Source of the DNA: Ceratothoa steindachneri | Taxonomy: Eukaryota > Arthropoda > Malacostraca > Isopoda > Cymothoidae | Direction of reading: 5' to 3' | Assembly (NCBI GenBank): GCA_963969495.1 | Contig: OZ018322.1 | Location: 161,438,048 to 161,502,047 of the forward strand | DNA length: 64,000 bases | Notes under the pieces: generated by a model | What the model was told of the DNA's origin: nothing | Databases searched by the model: none | What the model saw: only the letters and a program-made list of their open reading frames with translations | Translations under genes and position numbers: made by a program | In this document: in pieces, positions 36,139 to 49,929 of the stretch | Position numbering within the stretch: position 1 is the first letter of the stretch | Layout: each line of letters begins with the position of its first letter

Positions 36139-37880
36139 GGCACTATTCAGTCAGTTTAACCTGGAGCGATCGATTTTGGGCCGTCTGTCTAGTGAATTAG
36201 CAGCCCCCTATGATAAAAAGGGGGAGTGCAATTTGTCGAAATATGAAATCCTTTATTCGCGATTCAACATAACTCGGTAAAGAGGAATCTCCGCGAGAAG
36301 GCTTAGCGGTAAACTCCTTTTTCACAGCAGTAGTTTCCTGAGAGCATCTCCTAATATGGCAAAGGGCAACCCCCTTTTCCCATTGTAGATAATGAGTTGG
36401 GAAGGAAGTTCCTACACCGGTCAAATGGGTGTCTCCTTTTATCTCGTCCTCCCCTCCACCTAAGTAGGGCTATGACAGTCTTTGACAAGGAGCCTCATTC
36501 GCATTCACAGTATTATTTTCACTTGTAGCCATGCAATCAGGAAAGGGTGAAAGAACCCTCATGGAAGTTGTACTATGACCTTCCAAAGACTTGGAGGTTA
36601 AAAGAAAAGTCTATAGGATCAGAAATTCCCGGTTCAGTGTTTTCTTAGAGTTTCAACCATACATGATGGTGCCGGCGTAGCCACCTCTTATGTGTACTGA
36701 ACGAAGGTGAGCAAGGACAAAAGTCCAACACACCCCCTTTACCTTATACTTATCCAAGCCAGCGGGTTCTCGGTTGTCGCAGCAGATAGGGGCCTCACAA
36801 AATGGGGTGCTACTCGACTAGAAGAGAAACTTTGGAATTGGATAGGACAGTATGTAATAAATAGAAGTAGATATTGGTAGGCCCAGTCAGAGTAAGGGTT
36901 ATCCCAGATAGCATGCAATCCACCAAGTCAACATGGTTCCCGGACCGAACTCTGTCCAGGTTGGAATAGACCTCCTGGTAAAAAGGTTGAGGGGATAGCC
37001 GTACTACTACTACTACTACTACTGATAAAAATAATAATGATAAAAGCAATGAATATTACTAATAAGAACATACTAATAATAAAATAAATAATAATAAAAC
37101 ACAATTTCAATAAAATAATAATAATACTATTAATATTATTAGTTAAAGTAGCGCTGAGAGCGGCCGAGGAAAACCGCACAAACAACTTTCTCAGGCCTGA
37201 TCAGAAGGCTCATGTCAGCGCAGTGACAGATTTCCTTAATTGGCATACAGGATGGAAGGGCTTTCAGCTCATTCGGATACCAAGTATAACAGTCTAAATA
37301 GGCTACGCCTCCTATATGCAGTAATCCCTAGAGAAACGAAGCGTGGCTCTTTCTTTTTCCTATTAGTTTAAAAAATAATTTTGTTGTGGATTTATTTCTA
37401 GGAGTTTATTTGTAGGTCTTGATTTTGCTGTTCCCTTTTTTCATTTTCTTTGAAATGTCATGAAGATAAGCTGTCATTTGCTCCTTAGCTTGTATCTTCG
37501 TTGGCGGCCTTTAGATAAGCGCTTTAAAATTCTTAATATGATCAGTTTAATTGGTACATCAACGCAATCACAAATATATTGTTGCTTTCAAAGTTAAAAA
37601 ATCGTCGAGAATTCAATGTACCAAAACCATTTTAATATTAGGTTTTGACTTTTCCTTAAATTAACTTTTTATATCCGTCTATTAACATACTTATTTTCAC
37701 TCAAAGTTAAACATACTCGGGTGATCCCGCAATCTACCCTGAATTTTGTAAAAGGGTAATACTATTTATAGGATTAGCTCGAATGCTTTTTTGAGGAAGT
37801 TACTGAGATCCACCCAGAAACTGCTTCAGGATTTTCTTAGAAATGATTTCTAAAATGATGCAAGGTAGATTTTAATGCTA
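36139..37880. other. No gene assigned; triplet repeat at 37004-37022
   Basis: No protein motif. A (TAC)n run of about 20 bases at 37003-37022 is followed by an ATAATA-rich stretch, which may be the tail of a LINE-like insertion similar to the (ACT)n tail at 19900. The Ser- and Val-rich minus-strand frames here come from the triplets. Confidence 0.4.
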
Positions 37881-38470
37881 CTATTCATAAAATGAGCCGT
37901 TATCTAGGAAGTGTTACTATAGCAGGGCTTCTGCGATACGTGTCTAGTATGCCAATGGGAAAAACGGTGTAAACCTACATTATCCGAAACTGTTCCAAAG
38001 AATGGCATGCTGAAGTTTTTTAACGTATAGCCAGGTTTATAAATGTTAAGGTTGGTACCTTGCTTCCTATGTGCATTTGATTTCCTTTCTCCTTGAAAAA
38101 GTGGTCCATTCACTACCACCATTTTGCTACCATTCAATGGCTTCTACCTCTTACAAGCGAACTTTGGTAACAGCTGGAAGCCAAAAGGGCTCAATCCATG
38201 CTCCAGCAAATTCTGTGCACCTCATTCCCTCGCACACGTTGTCGCTCTACGGAAAAGGAAATACATAAAGATTACCGCCAACTCACTTTTCTCGGAAGAG
38301 AAAAATCCTGAAGTAGGTGGCAAAGTGATAAAACCCTGATTATTTAGAAGTCTACCCGAAGGAAGGAGGGTAACAATATGTGAGCTACTTCTCCGTCCTA
38401 TATGCGGCAAGCTATACGAAATGAAACTTGCGGGAGTTTGGCTAGAGTATTATGAATAGTTTTATTCGGG
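37880..38470 (+). pseudogene. Possible Jockey-like RT carboxyl-side fragment
   Basis: Plus-strand reading near 38130-38280 gives LQANFGNSWKPKGLNPCSSK, then SKFCAPHS and, in another frame, HTLSLYGKGN. This resembles the RT thumb of Jockey elements (patterns like Lys-Thr-x-x-x-x-His-Phe, then Leu-Tyr-Gly-x-x-Ile). Nearby blocks are too damaged to confirm it. Confidence 0.35.
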
Positions 38471-41400
38471 ACTCGACCTCATTTTCTCTGTTAGAAAGCA
38501 GAATCACCTTCTAGGAGCAGGTTTCGCTGGCCTCCACCTTCTCGAACACTTATATTCATGGTTGTACTACACCTATATTCCCAAAAATCACAATGGTCGG
38601 TTAACGCCAATGACTCAGCTTCATTTCAGAATGCAGAGAACCCTTCAATGATTTGTTTCATATAGGACAGTTTCCCTTGGTATCTAATAAAATTCCTAGC
38701 GAATGACTACTGTGGCTGTTTTTGCAACCTCTTGGTGCTTTACTTCTATTTCTACTAGTTACCATACAAATTTTCATAGCTTCAGGCATATGAATTTGAT
38801 GGAGAAATTAAAAAATATCAGATAAGTTATACTCTGGAAAGCGAATGTCAACTTCCTTTGGGAATTTACAGCTTCCGAAAGTCCTACTTAATGCCAGATG
38901 CTCTGCTTTAGCTGTAAAGAAGTATTTACGTGGCTTTCCTTCTCAAGCAGCATTTTGCCACGGTATTTTGGGATATGGAAATACCTAAGATAGCATTTAG
39001 TAATAGATATCATAAAGATAATTCATCCGATAGGTGCGAGTAGAGAGCTCCAAAATTTTGGTGAATTCTTAAAAGATGGTCAAATATGCGTAAGCGAAGG
39101 GAGAGTAAAATGAGAGTGCGGGAGAAAAGAGTAAAATGTTCTGGTAAAAAGAACTTCAGCCTAACTCTTTGCCGTAAAATTCAACGGCATCGTTTCGATG
39201 TTTTCTGAAGCTTTTCGCTACAAACTCTTCTTATACGGCTTTTCGATCTCACTTGAGGAGGTTTAAGGGTCTACTTTGGCAGCTGGGCCCTACTACTTTC
39301 TAATTGCTCCCCACGAAATAAAAACACGCAAAGGTTTCGGTTTTATTAGACCTAGACCAAATTAGTGCACTTCTACCCAGGTCTCTGTCATCACAATGAG
39401 CTTATTCAATTTCTAAATGCGCCTCGCTTAGATATGGAAAGGCTCCAACACACGCAGTTTGTCCTTCCGGAAAAATGACTGCAGCAGGATCTGTGCTTTT
39501 ATACTTTTTACACAATTTCACTTCCTCTAGTTTCATCACTTTTTTATAGATCTCTCCTCATCAACCTTTTTGTTTGATAAGCGATAATTGGTATTGCTCT
39601 TTATATTGTAAAAAGATAAATAAAGGCGAAAGTTTCAACAAATCCTTAGTCTTTGTTTAACCTAACAATTTACAACTGGGGCGTTCATTCGCAGCCTATG
39701 CAAACTTATACTCGCAGAATAGAAATTATTTGTTATATTGGATTCATCTTTTGGGCTGCTTTGATGTCTCACATATTGCTTTTTATTCCGCCAAATTGTT
39801 CCCTCGAATCTTGAATATGGTTAAGAGATTTACTCATCTTCCTCTAATCTTCCATTGCGGATGAAGATTTAGATCAAAATCATTGGTTTGGTCACCTCAG
39901 CTGGTCTAGCATAGAGACCTTTTTTGGTAGCTAGGGTTAAGGGTGCAGTCGGATTTCATTTCATCCTCCACAATCACGATGGTGTCAATGTCTAGAAGGC
40001 AAGTAAATTGTCTATACATCTTTCATTTGGAGAGCTAGAAACCTCCTTAAATTTTACGCGCTATGTCTTGGACCGATAGCGTCTATGCTCTGCAAAAACG
40101 CTACCAAAGAGGATACTTCCTAGAAGGTTTTTCGCTACCCCTCACTACGCAATGCCTTCACAGCTACCGCAAAATTGCTTTAATATTTATTGTAGCATAT
40201 ATCCTCTCATAATGGAATCGTCCCAGGTTAGACAAACATTTCAAGTATGAAGAGTGAGTTTGATTTCACTCTCTTTCCTTGGAGGATTGGAATCTCCACA
40301 GTTCTAAAAATATTTTTGTGAGTAATAAGGAAAGTATTTGAACTCCATCCAGTCTTTCTCACCTTCTAGAGAGGTTGTGCATCATTTAACTAACGAAAAG
40401 AATGACATTTATTATTTTACTGTATGTATTCTCTCTCATAATTTCATTTAATAAAGTACAGAGCATAAAGTAATTTACTAGTCAATTATGTGCGTTTTTA
40501 ATTATTTCCTCAAAAAATATTTTAGTAATTTCAGCAATAGAGTAAGTATTACATATATATTCCAAGTGTAATACATAAATTTAAACCAAACTCTTCATTT
40601 GCTAGGAAAAAATTTCCAAGCATTCAAAAAAATGAACACAGAACAAAGGTCCATATACATATTGAAAAACTACTAAATAATATTGTGTCACATGACACCT
40701 CTTAACAATTACATTCCTCCAAAGCCTTTTAGATTTTCTATTAAATTTAGGCACTCTACTAGAATAATTTTACATTCCCCATACCCGCCGTTTTAAATCC
40801 ATTCGCATATTAAATTTGGTGAATTAGTATGGACACTGCTATAGTAATTTCAAAACAATAATTTCGGAATATTCAAAATATTATCTCAGTATAGAGCAGG
40901 GATATAGAATCTATTGTTTTTTCAAAACAAATAAATAATCACGTTTGTCCCATCTTTCCATCGATATTTAGAAGAAAAAATCTTTCAACAGCAATCCGAC
41001 AAACATGCCTTCTATATTTATTTGAATAAGGTCTTTTTTTTGGTCAATCCTGCATACTTTCCTACTAAAGGTTTGAGCACAGTGGACGCTCCTGGGCAGA
41101 CAGAAGCCTTTCGGTAAGGACAGTTTTATGATGACATAGCTTGTATATGGCCTTGTCTCCATGAAGATAATTTAAGTGTTGGAATATCTTCAGGTTTTTC
41201 TCTAAAAGATTAAATCTAGATGCAGAAAGTCTATGAAATATTTGATTCTTGATGGTGTGAGCCTAAACTTTAGGGTGATTTAAAACATGAAATTGTATGT
41301 AAAAACCTTATAATTTGTCCATACCCATTTTTCGGTATCTCGAAATGCAGGAATAGACCTTCTTTAGTCCTCATATTTTCCATGCTTTAGCCTATGCCGC

Positions 41401-41525
41401 CAAGATTAGATGGAAAAATGTATCCAAAGAGGCTGATGACAAAAGTCGACCCCTGTACACCAATTTTGCTTCTTAGCTTATTCAAGAAAGCTATAAGGTC
41501 ACAGGTCTACGAAATATCTCAGGAA
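38471..41525. other. No gene assigned
   Basis: Three kilobases without recognisable frames, repeats longer than 20 bases or RNA motifs. Part of it could be an undetected continuation of the preceding LINE fragment. Confidence 0.4.
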
Positions 41526-41530
41526 CTCAT

Positions 41531-41550
41531 TTCTCTCTCTCTCTCTCTCT

Positions 41551-41620
<70 letters not shown>
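41531..41620. repeat. (CT)n-(AT)n microsatellite
   Basis: About 20 bases of CT followed by about 66 bases of AT; the Penelope-like sequence begins directly after it. Confidence 0.96.
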
Positions 41621-41623
<3 letters not shown>

Positions 41624-41649
41624 TAAAGCTTTCCCTTCTGGCTCTACAT

Positions 41650-42010
41650 CCGCGCTATTTCATGGGTTCAATCACCAACATTTTTCACAGTTGTTACTCT
41701 TTGCCTCTTAAGAAATTATATTTAATTTCAATGGCTCCGTCTATCGTCAATTGGATGATGTTTCGATGTGGAGTCCCTTAGACCAACCTTGGCTAATGCC
41801 TTTAGGGTATATCTGGAGAATAGGCTCTTTAGAGAATGTACCTCCTCCTTTAGGCCGCTTTTTGATAGTCGTTTTGCTGATGACACCTATGCACTATTTA
41901 AATCTGAAAATGAGGCTTTAATTTTTTACAATTTTTGAATACACTTCATCCTACTATTAAGTTCAAAGTGGAGAATGAACATGAAAACTCTATTTCTTTT
42001 CAGGACATTC
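41650..42010 (+). pseudogene. Penelope-like reverse transcriptase remnant
   Basis: Blocks in order: FNHQHFSQLLLFAS (about 41665-41708), FNFNGSVYRQLDDVSMWSPL (41722-41780; family has Tyr-x-Gln-x-x-Gly-Val-Ala-Met-Gly-Ser-Pro-Leu), then in the next frame PTLANAFRVYLENRLFREC, and the active site RFADDTYALFKSENEALIFY (about 41870-41930), where FADD replaces the usual Tyr-Val-Asp-Asp. A further shift gives NTLHPTIKFKVENEHENSIS and FQDILIKK. Two frameshifts and stops interrupt it, but both catalytic Asp residues are intact. Confidence 0.8.
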
Positions 42011-42439
42011 TAATTAAAAAAACACTGGTTTCTGCAAGTTCATCTTTAGATAACCAACATATTTTGAATTAGGTTTAAATTTCTTTAGCTTTTGTGACAA
42101 AAAGTTTAAAATGAACAGTTTATATATTATGATACCAAGAGCCATACGGCTTTGCTCCTCCTATGCTTTAATGCACCTTGAATTTCAAGTGTCAAACTCA
42201 TTTCCTTTAGATTTGGTCAACAGAATGATAGGCAAAATATTAAATGACTCCTTCCATCCAAAGTTTGCAAAGATAGATGTCCCTAAGGACTTATGATATT
42301 TTCTCCTACCTGATCTCGGTCCTCTGAGGCAATAGGGTTCAAAACCATACCGAAAAGTTCTTCAGTTTTTCCGCAAATACATTTCCGAATAACTTTCATT
42401 AACAATTTAAAAATTAATAATTTCTTCCGCACCAATGAT

Positions 42440-42680
42440 TTAACCCCTACTTATTTGCGCAATAGTATTGTATATAAACTTTCTTGCCCTGTATATTGCC
42501 AGAGAACATATATTGGTAGTACTATTCGCTCGTTACACTACAAGGTTTGCGCACACCTTGGCATTAGTTGCCAAACAGGAAAGTCTCTCGCCAGGAAGGA
42601 AGTCTCGCCAATCTGAGATCACATTATAAAGTGTAAAGTTGATGCCAACATCAATAATTTTCAGATTCTGGGCTCTACAT
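42440..42680 (+). pseudogene. GIY-YIG-like endonuclease remnant of the Penelope element
   Basis: The plus strand reads VYKLSCPVYCQRTYIGSTIR, then SLHYKVCAHLGISCQTGKSL and, after a stop, DHIIKCK. In Penelope-like elements this domain begins with a Tyr-x-x-x-Cys block, has Tyr-Ile-Gly-Ser-Thr and a conserved Arg-x-x-x-x-Arg-x-x-x-His, and ends in Asp-His. It would nick DNA for integration. A minus-strand frame over it (42533-42802) is a shadow. Confidence 0.75.
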
Positions 42681-43045
42681 AATCCTAACGTCATCCAACT
42701 CAGAATTCTGGAATCTCTCTTCATAAAAACATATTCGCCCACGTTAAGTTCAGACTTGAGCTGCCACCCATTATTGTAATAGCCACAACCAACCAGCTTC
42801 AATCATGTTAATATTCTCCGGACAACAAACTAGCCATAATCATGTCCGGTTTTGGTAAATTTCTTAGTCATTCTCCTGACTCACTGACAACAGGTATGAA
42901 GTTGTTCCACTCCTTTGCTTTGAGATTATCTGTATATGTACCTGTAATTGTTAATACTTTTAATTTTATACGTTTACTATATTAATTATTTGTTTTTGAC
43001 TTGTATTTAGTGCAAGTTTACATTTGTTTGCCTTACAAATTGTGT

Positions 43046-43103
43046 TTATCCCTTTAGCCTGATGATGGATTAGATAATCCGAAAGGTTGCTTGGAATAAA
43101 TAA
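43046..43103 (+). ncRNA. Hammerhead-ribozyme-like core in the Penelope 3' end
   Basis: CTGATGA (43059-43065) is followed by a stem GGATT-AGAT-AATCC (43067-43080) and GAAA (43081-43084), the arrangement of the hammerhead core around stem II. A short stem III (AGG-TTG-CTT) can follow, and TTTATCCC upstream can pair imperfectly with GGAATAAA downstream as stem I. The base after stem III is G, which is not a normal cleavage base, so this copy is probably inactive. Penelope-like elements are known to carry such motifs. Confidence 0.55.
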
Positions 43104-43110
43104 GAATGTG

Positions 43111-43935
43111 ACTGATGGTCTTATCCTTCCTACTGCAATTAAAATTACGCCTTCTTAAAAGCAACCTTGTGGAATATATATTTATATTTATATAGTGCGA
43201 AATCAATTTGGGACAAAATTATAGATTACCACTCATATATCTATATATTTGACTGCAAAATAGTCTAAAGTTATCTTGTCATAGGAAAATAAGGATCAAT
43301 CCTAGACCTTGACCCCTGGCTTAAGTTACGGGTCATTCTTCACGAAAGAAATATATTAGGGGGCATAACTTACAATTAAATTTGAAAAATAAGTAATAAT
43401 AGTTGATATGTTTATAATTAAACGATAAAGTAAAATGGTACTTACGATTGACTTTTGTTAAGATAATATTGGGTTGGTTAAGTTATGTTAGGTTAGGTTT
43501 ACATAAACTAAACTAACCTGACCTGACCTTATCCAACTTATTTAGCACGTTCGATTCGGTTTAGGATGATTTGAAATTTTCTGCCATCCTGTTTTTATTT
43601 TCTTGCTTTGGATAAATAACACTTGCCAACAAATTTTAACATTGTCTTTGCTACTTAAGTAAATGTTATTGTAACTAACTAATTTTGGTGCGCTGATTTC
43701 AAATCTGTGCTCAGATTTGTGATGGCACAAAAGGTTCCTGAGTTATGCAACTAGGTTATATGGCTCACTTTGAATTAATGATATAATTATTACGAGTTTG
43801 AGAACAATGAGATGTTTCTGGGCAAAAGTTTGGAATCGGGACACCTTATTTGGCATTATGCATGTCCTTATGCAGACCCAGACAAGATATGTATTACATA
43901 TAAAAGAGGTAGTACTCACCTAACTATTAATTTCT
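43111..43935. other. No gene assigned
   Basis: Contains GTTAGGTTAGG-like and CTGACCTGACC runs near 43487-43530 that are partly self-complementary. No coding motif was found. Confidence 0.45.
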
Positions 43936-45620
43936 TCAAAAATGTTTTAGACTCTTGCTCTCTTGCTTGTACATGGATAGAGGATCCTCCCGTTGTAAGA
44001 AGTTGCAATAATCAGCCATCATGTTTTCGTTGAAGCGGAATTGATACCTGCTTTCCACCAATGTGATATCTCGGTGAAATCTTTGCCCATGTTCTTCACT
44101 AATATCACCCATATTAGATGGAAAGAAATCTAGATTCAAATGCAAGAAATGCATCTTAGGAGGCATCCGACACCCCATTCGTTGATAGGCCTTTAGCTAT
44201 TGTCCACTAGTTCTCCATAGTTTTCAGCGCTATCATTACTAAGAAAGTTCTGCACCACATAGACAAATGAATCCCATGCTGCCAACTTAAGTGGAATTAG
44301 TTTATTTCTGAACCCCTGTCACGTATCAATTCTCTCATCTCCGGCTCTACAAAAATGCTAGCTTTAAGCTTAGCATCGGTTTTCTTTGTACCAAATTTCT
44401 CTGCGAGATAATTAAATCCATCCGAATCATGGACAATTGCTTTAACAAAATTCGTAATAAGGACAAGTTTGATATGAATTGGTAGGAGGTAAATCTTCTC
44501 TGAATATACCAAAGGCATGTGCTTCACATTGTATCGAACAACTATGTATTCTTCTCTTTCGGGCCACTTTTTAACAATATAATGATTCTTCTCGTAACGG
44601 CTGTTCTATAGGCATAAGAAGAACATATTCTTTTTATATCCTAGTTGAAGTCCAAGAGGTAAATAATTACCTTGACATCACTAAAGATATTTCACTCATG
44701 ATGCGAGTAATGAACACATTCCAAAATAAATTTCTTCGAGTCATATGTCTTTATCATCCCCACAATAGCACCTATTGCGGGGATGATAAAGACATATGAC
44801 TCAATGAAATTGTATATCATTGATGCCATTGTGTAGCACCACAGCTTTGAGGCTAGCAGTGCTTGCATTAATGAATAGTCTCCATTGATCAGGTAAATAC
44901 TCGTTCCCTAGCTGATTTATGAGGCCATTAACATCAGTACAGAAACAAGCACAATTTTCTTCTTTATAAAAGGCAGCTAAGGCCTTATGGCGTTTACGGA
45001 AAGTAGATATTTTTGCGCCGTCCTCCAGTAGATTCCATTGCTGTAGTCTGAAGCCCAACAGTTTTGCGTTCTTCTTTAACAATGACAAATCCCTCACCAA
45101 CTCATACAATCTTTCTTGATTTATCAACTAGATCTTCTTGGCCATAGAATCATCCTCATACATTTCATCGTCATTGTTATCTCCCTCTTCAGCGATGAAT
45201 CATTTTCTTTAACTGCACTAGCTGATGGAACTGGGATTGGCACCTCCATATTATGGGAGACTGGTTTTTTAGATGACTTAGAATCTGGATATCTTATTTT
45301 TGACTTGTTCTTATTTGAGAATCCCGCAATATTTGTCCTACAAAAGTAGCAATCAAAAACATGATTTGTTGGCTCACGCTACACCATTGATAGAGCAAAA
45401 GGCATACCCTTCCGTTTGCCATTAAACCACGGTGTGAGCCCCGTATAACTCACAGTACAACATTTGGGAGGTGGACATGGCTTATCTTGGTCACCAACTT
45501 TACAACCAAAATAATTATTGTATGAAGCTTTCACTCTTTTAGCTAAATTTTTCCGCTGGTTGCTTGGAGTATATCTTCCACAGATATAACAAAAGTTGTC
45601 TGGGCTATTTATACCTGCTC
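43936..45620 (-). pseudogene. Unnamed multi-copy arthropod protein family A, pseudogene
   Basis: A single decayed gene, minus strand. Amino-terminal: NFCYICGRYTP then CKVGDQDKPCPPPKCC and DCYFC, Cys pairs suggesting zinc binding. Middle: LYELVRDLSLLKKNAKLLGF, LQQWNLLEDG, CFCTDVNGLINQLG, WRLFINASTASLKAVVLHNG. Then, after a rearranged stretch with a palindrome, YLLGLQLGYKK-like sequence and IYLLPIHIKLVLITNFVKAI. Carboxyl end: KMHFLHLNLDFFPSNMGDIS, EEHGQRFHRDITLVESRYQ and ADYCNFLQREDP. I recognise these from many uncharacterised arthropod and hydrozoan predictions. No function is established; the copy number and the Asp, Glu and His pattern suggest a transposase-like origin. At least two frameshifts and four stops are present. 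Confidence 0.75.
44738..44802. repeat. 65-bp near-perfect palindrome inside pseudogene A
   Basis: The left arm starts GAGTCATATGTCTTTATCAT and continues CCCCACAATAG. The right arm is its reverse complement with a single A/G mismatch in 31 positions; the spacer is only CAC. It lies where family A members have unrelated coding sequence. Confidence 0.95.
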
Positions 45621-46971
<1,351 letters not shown>

Positions 46972-47127
46972 TTTAAAACCAGTTTTTTTTTTAACTGGTG
47001 AATGAGCTATCCTATAATGTCGTCTCCCAGTTCGAGGTCGAAAGGATATCAGGCTCGAAATGAAGTAGTCTAGTTGTCTAATAATGGAACTACATTAACC
47101 GTACCAATTTTGGGGGGATCTTTTTCA

Positions 47128-47131
<4 letters not shown>

Positions 47132-47215
<84 letters not shown>

Positions 47216-47219
47216 ATAA
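47132..47219. repeat. (AT)n microsatellite
   Basis: About 85 bases of AT with one TTTA interruption, 160 bp from the previous array. Confidence 0.97.
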
Positions 47220-49920
47220 GTGAGTTAATTCACCACCTATGTATAATTACATTATATGAATGATTGCATAGGGTACTTTATTAACCACCATTTGATGGAG
47301 CGTTCTCCTGCATCTTATTGCGACGAATGCCATAAAGAAGTCGTAGCGTGTGAAAGAGCCGATCATAATTTTGAAAGGGCTCAATATCTAACCACGCAAA
47401 GGTTTACTGAGATTCGATTTTGACGCTTCAACTTAAAGGATTGAATTAGATGAAGTGAATTTCTGATTCTTCGAAGGATCGTTGTCCTCAGTGCCACGTT
47501 CTTGGGCCCACTAACGTCCTGCACTCATGAGTAAAAAAATGAGATGGTGTCTATCGGAAATGACCTAATTTTACATTTATATTTAAAATTCTTTCATTTT
47601 TATTTTATAATGTATTTCATAGGTAGAGAAATTCTCTATCATTTAAAAAATAACAAAGGTATCGTCGTTAATGCAGAGTGAATGGAGTGAATGCATCTTT
47701 GGGATAGCATTTAGAGTTAATAGAAGCAGCTATCGGTGCTATGAGGCTTTTGGTAACATATGATTGCGAATAAGCAATGAACACTTTCAATTCGAGATCT
47801 GCAGTTCATTAAATCTTAATCATCAGTGGCTTACAATCCCTAAATATATATACAAATATACATCATAAGTAAAAATAAAACCGTTTTCTAAACTTTTTAG
47901 GACAAATCGTAAATAAAAAGTGCGGAATAAAAGAATCGTTTTAAGTCGTGGAATATATTGAAAATTAAAACTGTTGCGGGAATATCGTACTTGGAATAGG
48001 TGAGCTTGAAGACATCTAGCATCATGTAAAAATCATTCCATTTCAAAGAATAGAACGTAGTGTAATTTCTGATATAATAAATCTCTCGCCCCTTATAAAT
48101 GAATCCTTTTCATCCTTTACTATTACTAAATTCTTTTTTACCTGACACTTCAAATTTCCTTTAGATTTTTGAATTCATTGACATCCCCGCTTGATTTTAT
48201 TCAACTCTTTCAGACATTAAATAGCAAAATAACATTTTCCCTTAGAAATAAAATTCACTATCGAATATTCCTTACACCCTGTTTTCATTTCATCATATGA
48301 ATCCTTGACTATCTTCAATAGAAACAATTAAATTAACCATAATCCAAATTAATCTACCGTTAAAATTTTTCGCATCGAGTTGACTCCAGAGGATGGAAAT
48401 CGAGCTTTGACCTGATAAAATAACAAAGAAAATCAAATAATATAAAGTTGAAACGAATTATCCGGTTATGAATTGACTTATAATGTAATTGGGGAAAGAG
48501 TTTATTCATGAATAGATTTTTTTTCGTAGAATCATCGTGATTAGTTTAGATGTTTATTCATTGGTTACTTAATGGCCCATTATTAAAGTTTAACAACATG
48601 GGAAATTAAAAAATACTGTTAATGGATTATTTAATTAAAGGAAAAGCTTGAACAAAATAATTAATTTATATGTATTACTTACTTCCAGCCTTAACTACTA
48701 TTATAATATTTTTAACCTTACAATAATCCAGATAATCAAGAAATTATTCCTTTTAAGTATAAGGTAAAGTATTTTTAACATCCACAATCAACATTCATTC
48801 AGCACTGTCTATAGTTTCCATTATTATTAACAATGAACTCACCTTTTGTAAATAAGCGGTAACTGATTTTTTAGTTACTGCTATATATGATTTAATATCC
48901 TTTCCCCCTTCTTATTATTGGAGTAATTCTTGATATTTAGATGATGTGCTAAATAATTAAATAAATATTAATCGCATGGATCAAGGTTTGGTGAATATAT
49001 GTAGATGATGAGGAAGCAATTCCCGATTAAAGCAATATATTTTTTCTTGGGTCATACTTGAGATGTGTGATAATACATTGTCAAAATGGAGGAAGAGACT
49101 ATTCTAGTTCAACTGTAAGGAAACGTTTGGTTCAAGAGCTTCATTTAGCTTTAAAATGGTCGGAAATACATGTGTGTGTGCAAAAACTTTTTGAACATCA
49201 ATGTCATTTCAGGAATTGAAGAATTAGATCCATTAAAGGGATTAAGATTGAATAAAATACTAATTTGATAAAGTAGACGAAATAGATAATTTGTTTAAAA
49301 CATTTGGAAAGTGGTGAAGTTAACGAAAGTGAAAATTTGTGATAATTATATAGCGAACGTCGACCAGATTAGGGCTAAGTGAAAAGTCGGGAGCATAATT
49401 CTGCTCCACCTCAAAATATCCCAAATAACCAAGTGGTTGTTCAACTATCCTTTAAGGATGAGAATGACCAACCATGTTGTATTTCACGCATCTTACATAG
49501 AAGAAGAGTAAATATAATCAGACCCATATGGAGATTTGGCATAGAAAGTGTGTCTAGAGATTATATTTAATAACAGTTTTGCATCTCATCTCTTTTCCTA
49601 AAAGGTTTATGAAGGTTCTTTGTGAATGATATTTTTTATGAATGCAACGGGCATAATTTAGTAAATACAACAATATTTATCTCAGGTTTAGTTTCTAGTT
49701 CTTCTGAAATTAGATTACAATCACCGTCTATATATGCTTATGATGGTCTCAACTCAATAAAAAATAGTTAAAAATTATGAAGCTGTTTCAAGAGACCTTT
49801 GGCTATTTTCAACATTTTTTAATATAATCTTTTGAAACCCTTGACATTCAGTTCATAACCAATTCTATATAAATTGCTTTCATGCTTTATTTTGTAATAA
49901 TATAGGCTTTAATTGGCGGC
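47220..49920. other. AT-rich stretch, no gene assigned
   Basis: Only short frames such as 49379-49570 (plus, 63 codons), without recognisable motifs. No repeats above background. Confidence 0.45.
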
Positions 49921-49929
49921 CTTCGAGGC

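Larger units (their letters stand above)
41621..43110 (+). mobile_element. Penelope-like element (5'-truncated)
   Basis: RT and GIY-YIG endonuclease remnants follow each other in the order typical of Penelope-like elements, and a 3' stem-loop with a hammerhead-like core and AATAAA closes the unit. The amino-terminal half of the RT is missing; the element begins at an AT array. Frameshifts and stops make it inactive. Confidence 0.78.

Noticed and set aside
36928..37185. Hydrophobic 85-codon frame that could be read as a membrane protein
   Set aside because: Arises from ATAATA and triplet repeats; composition fully explains it.
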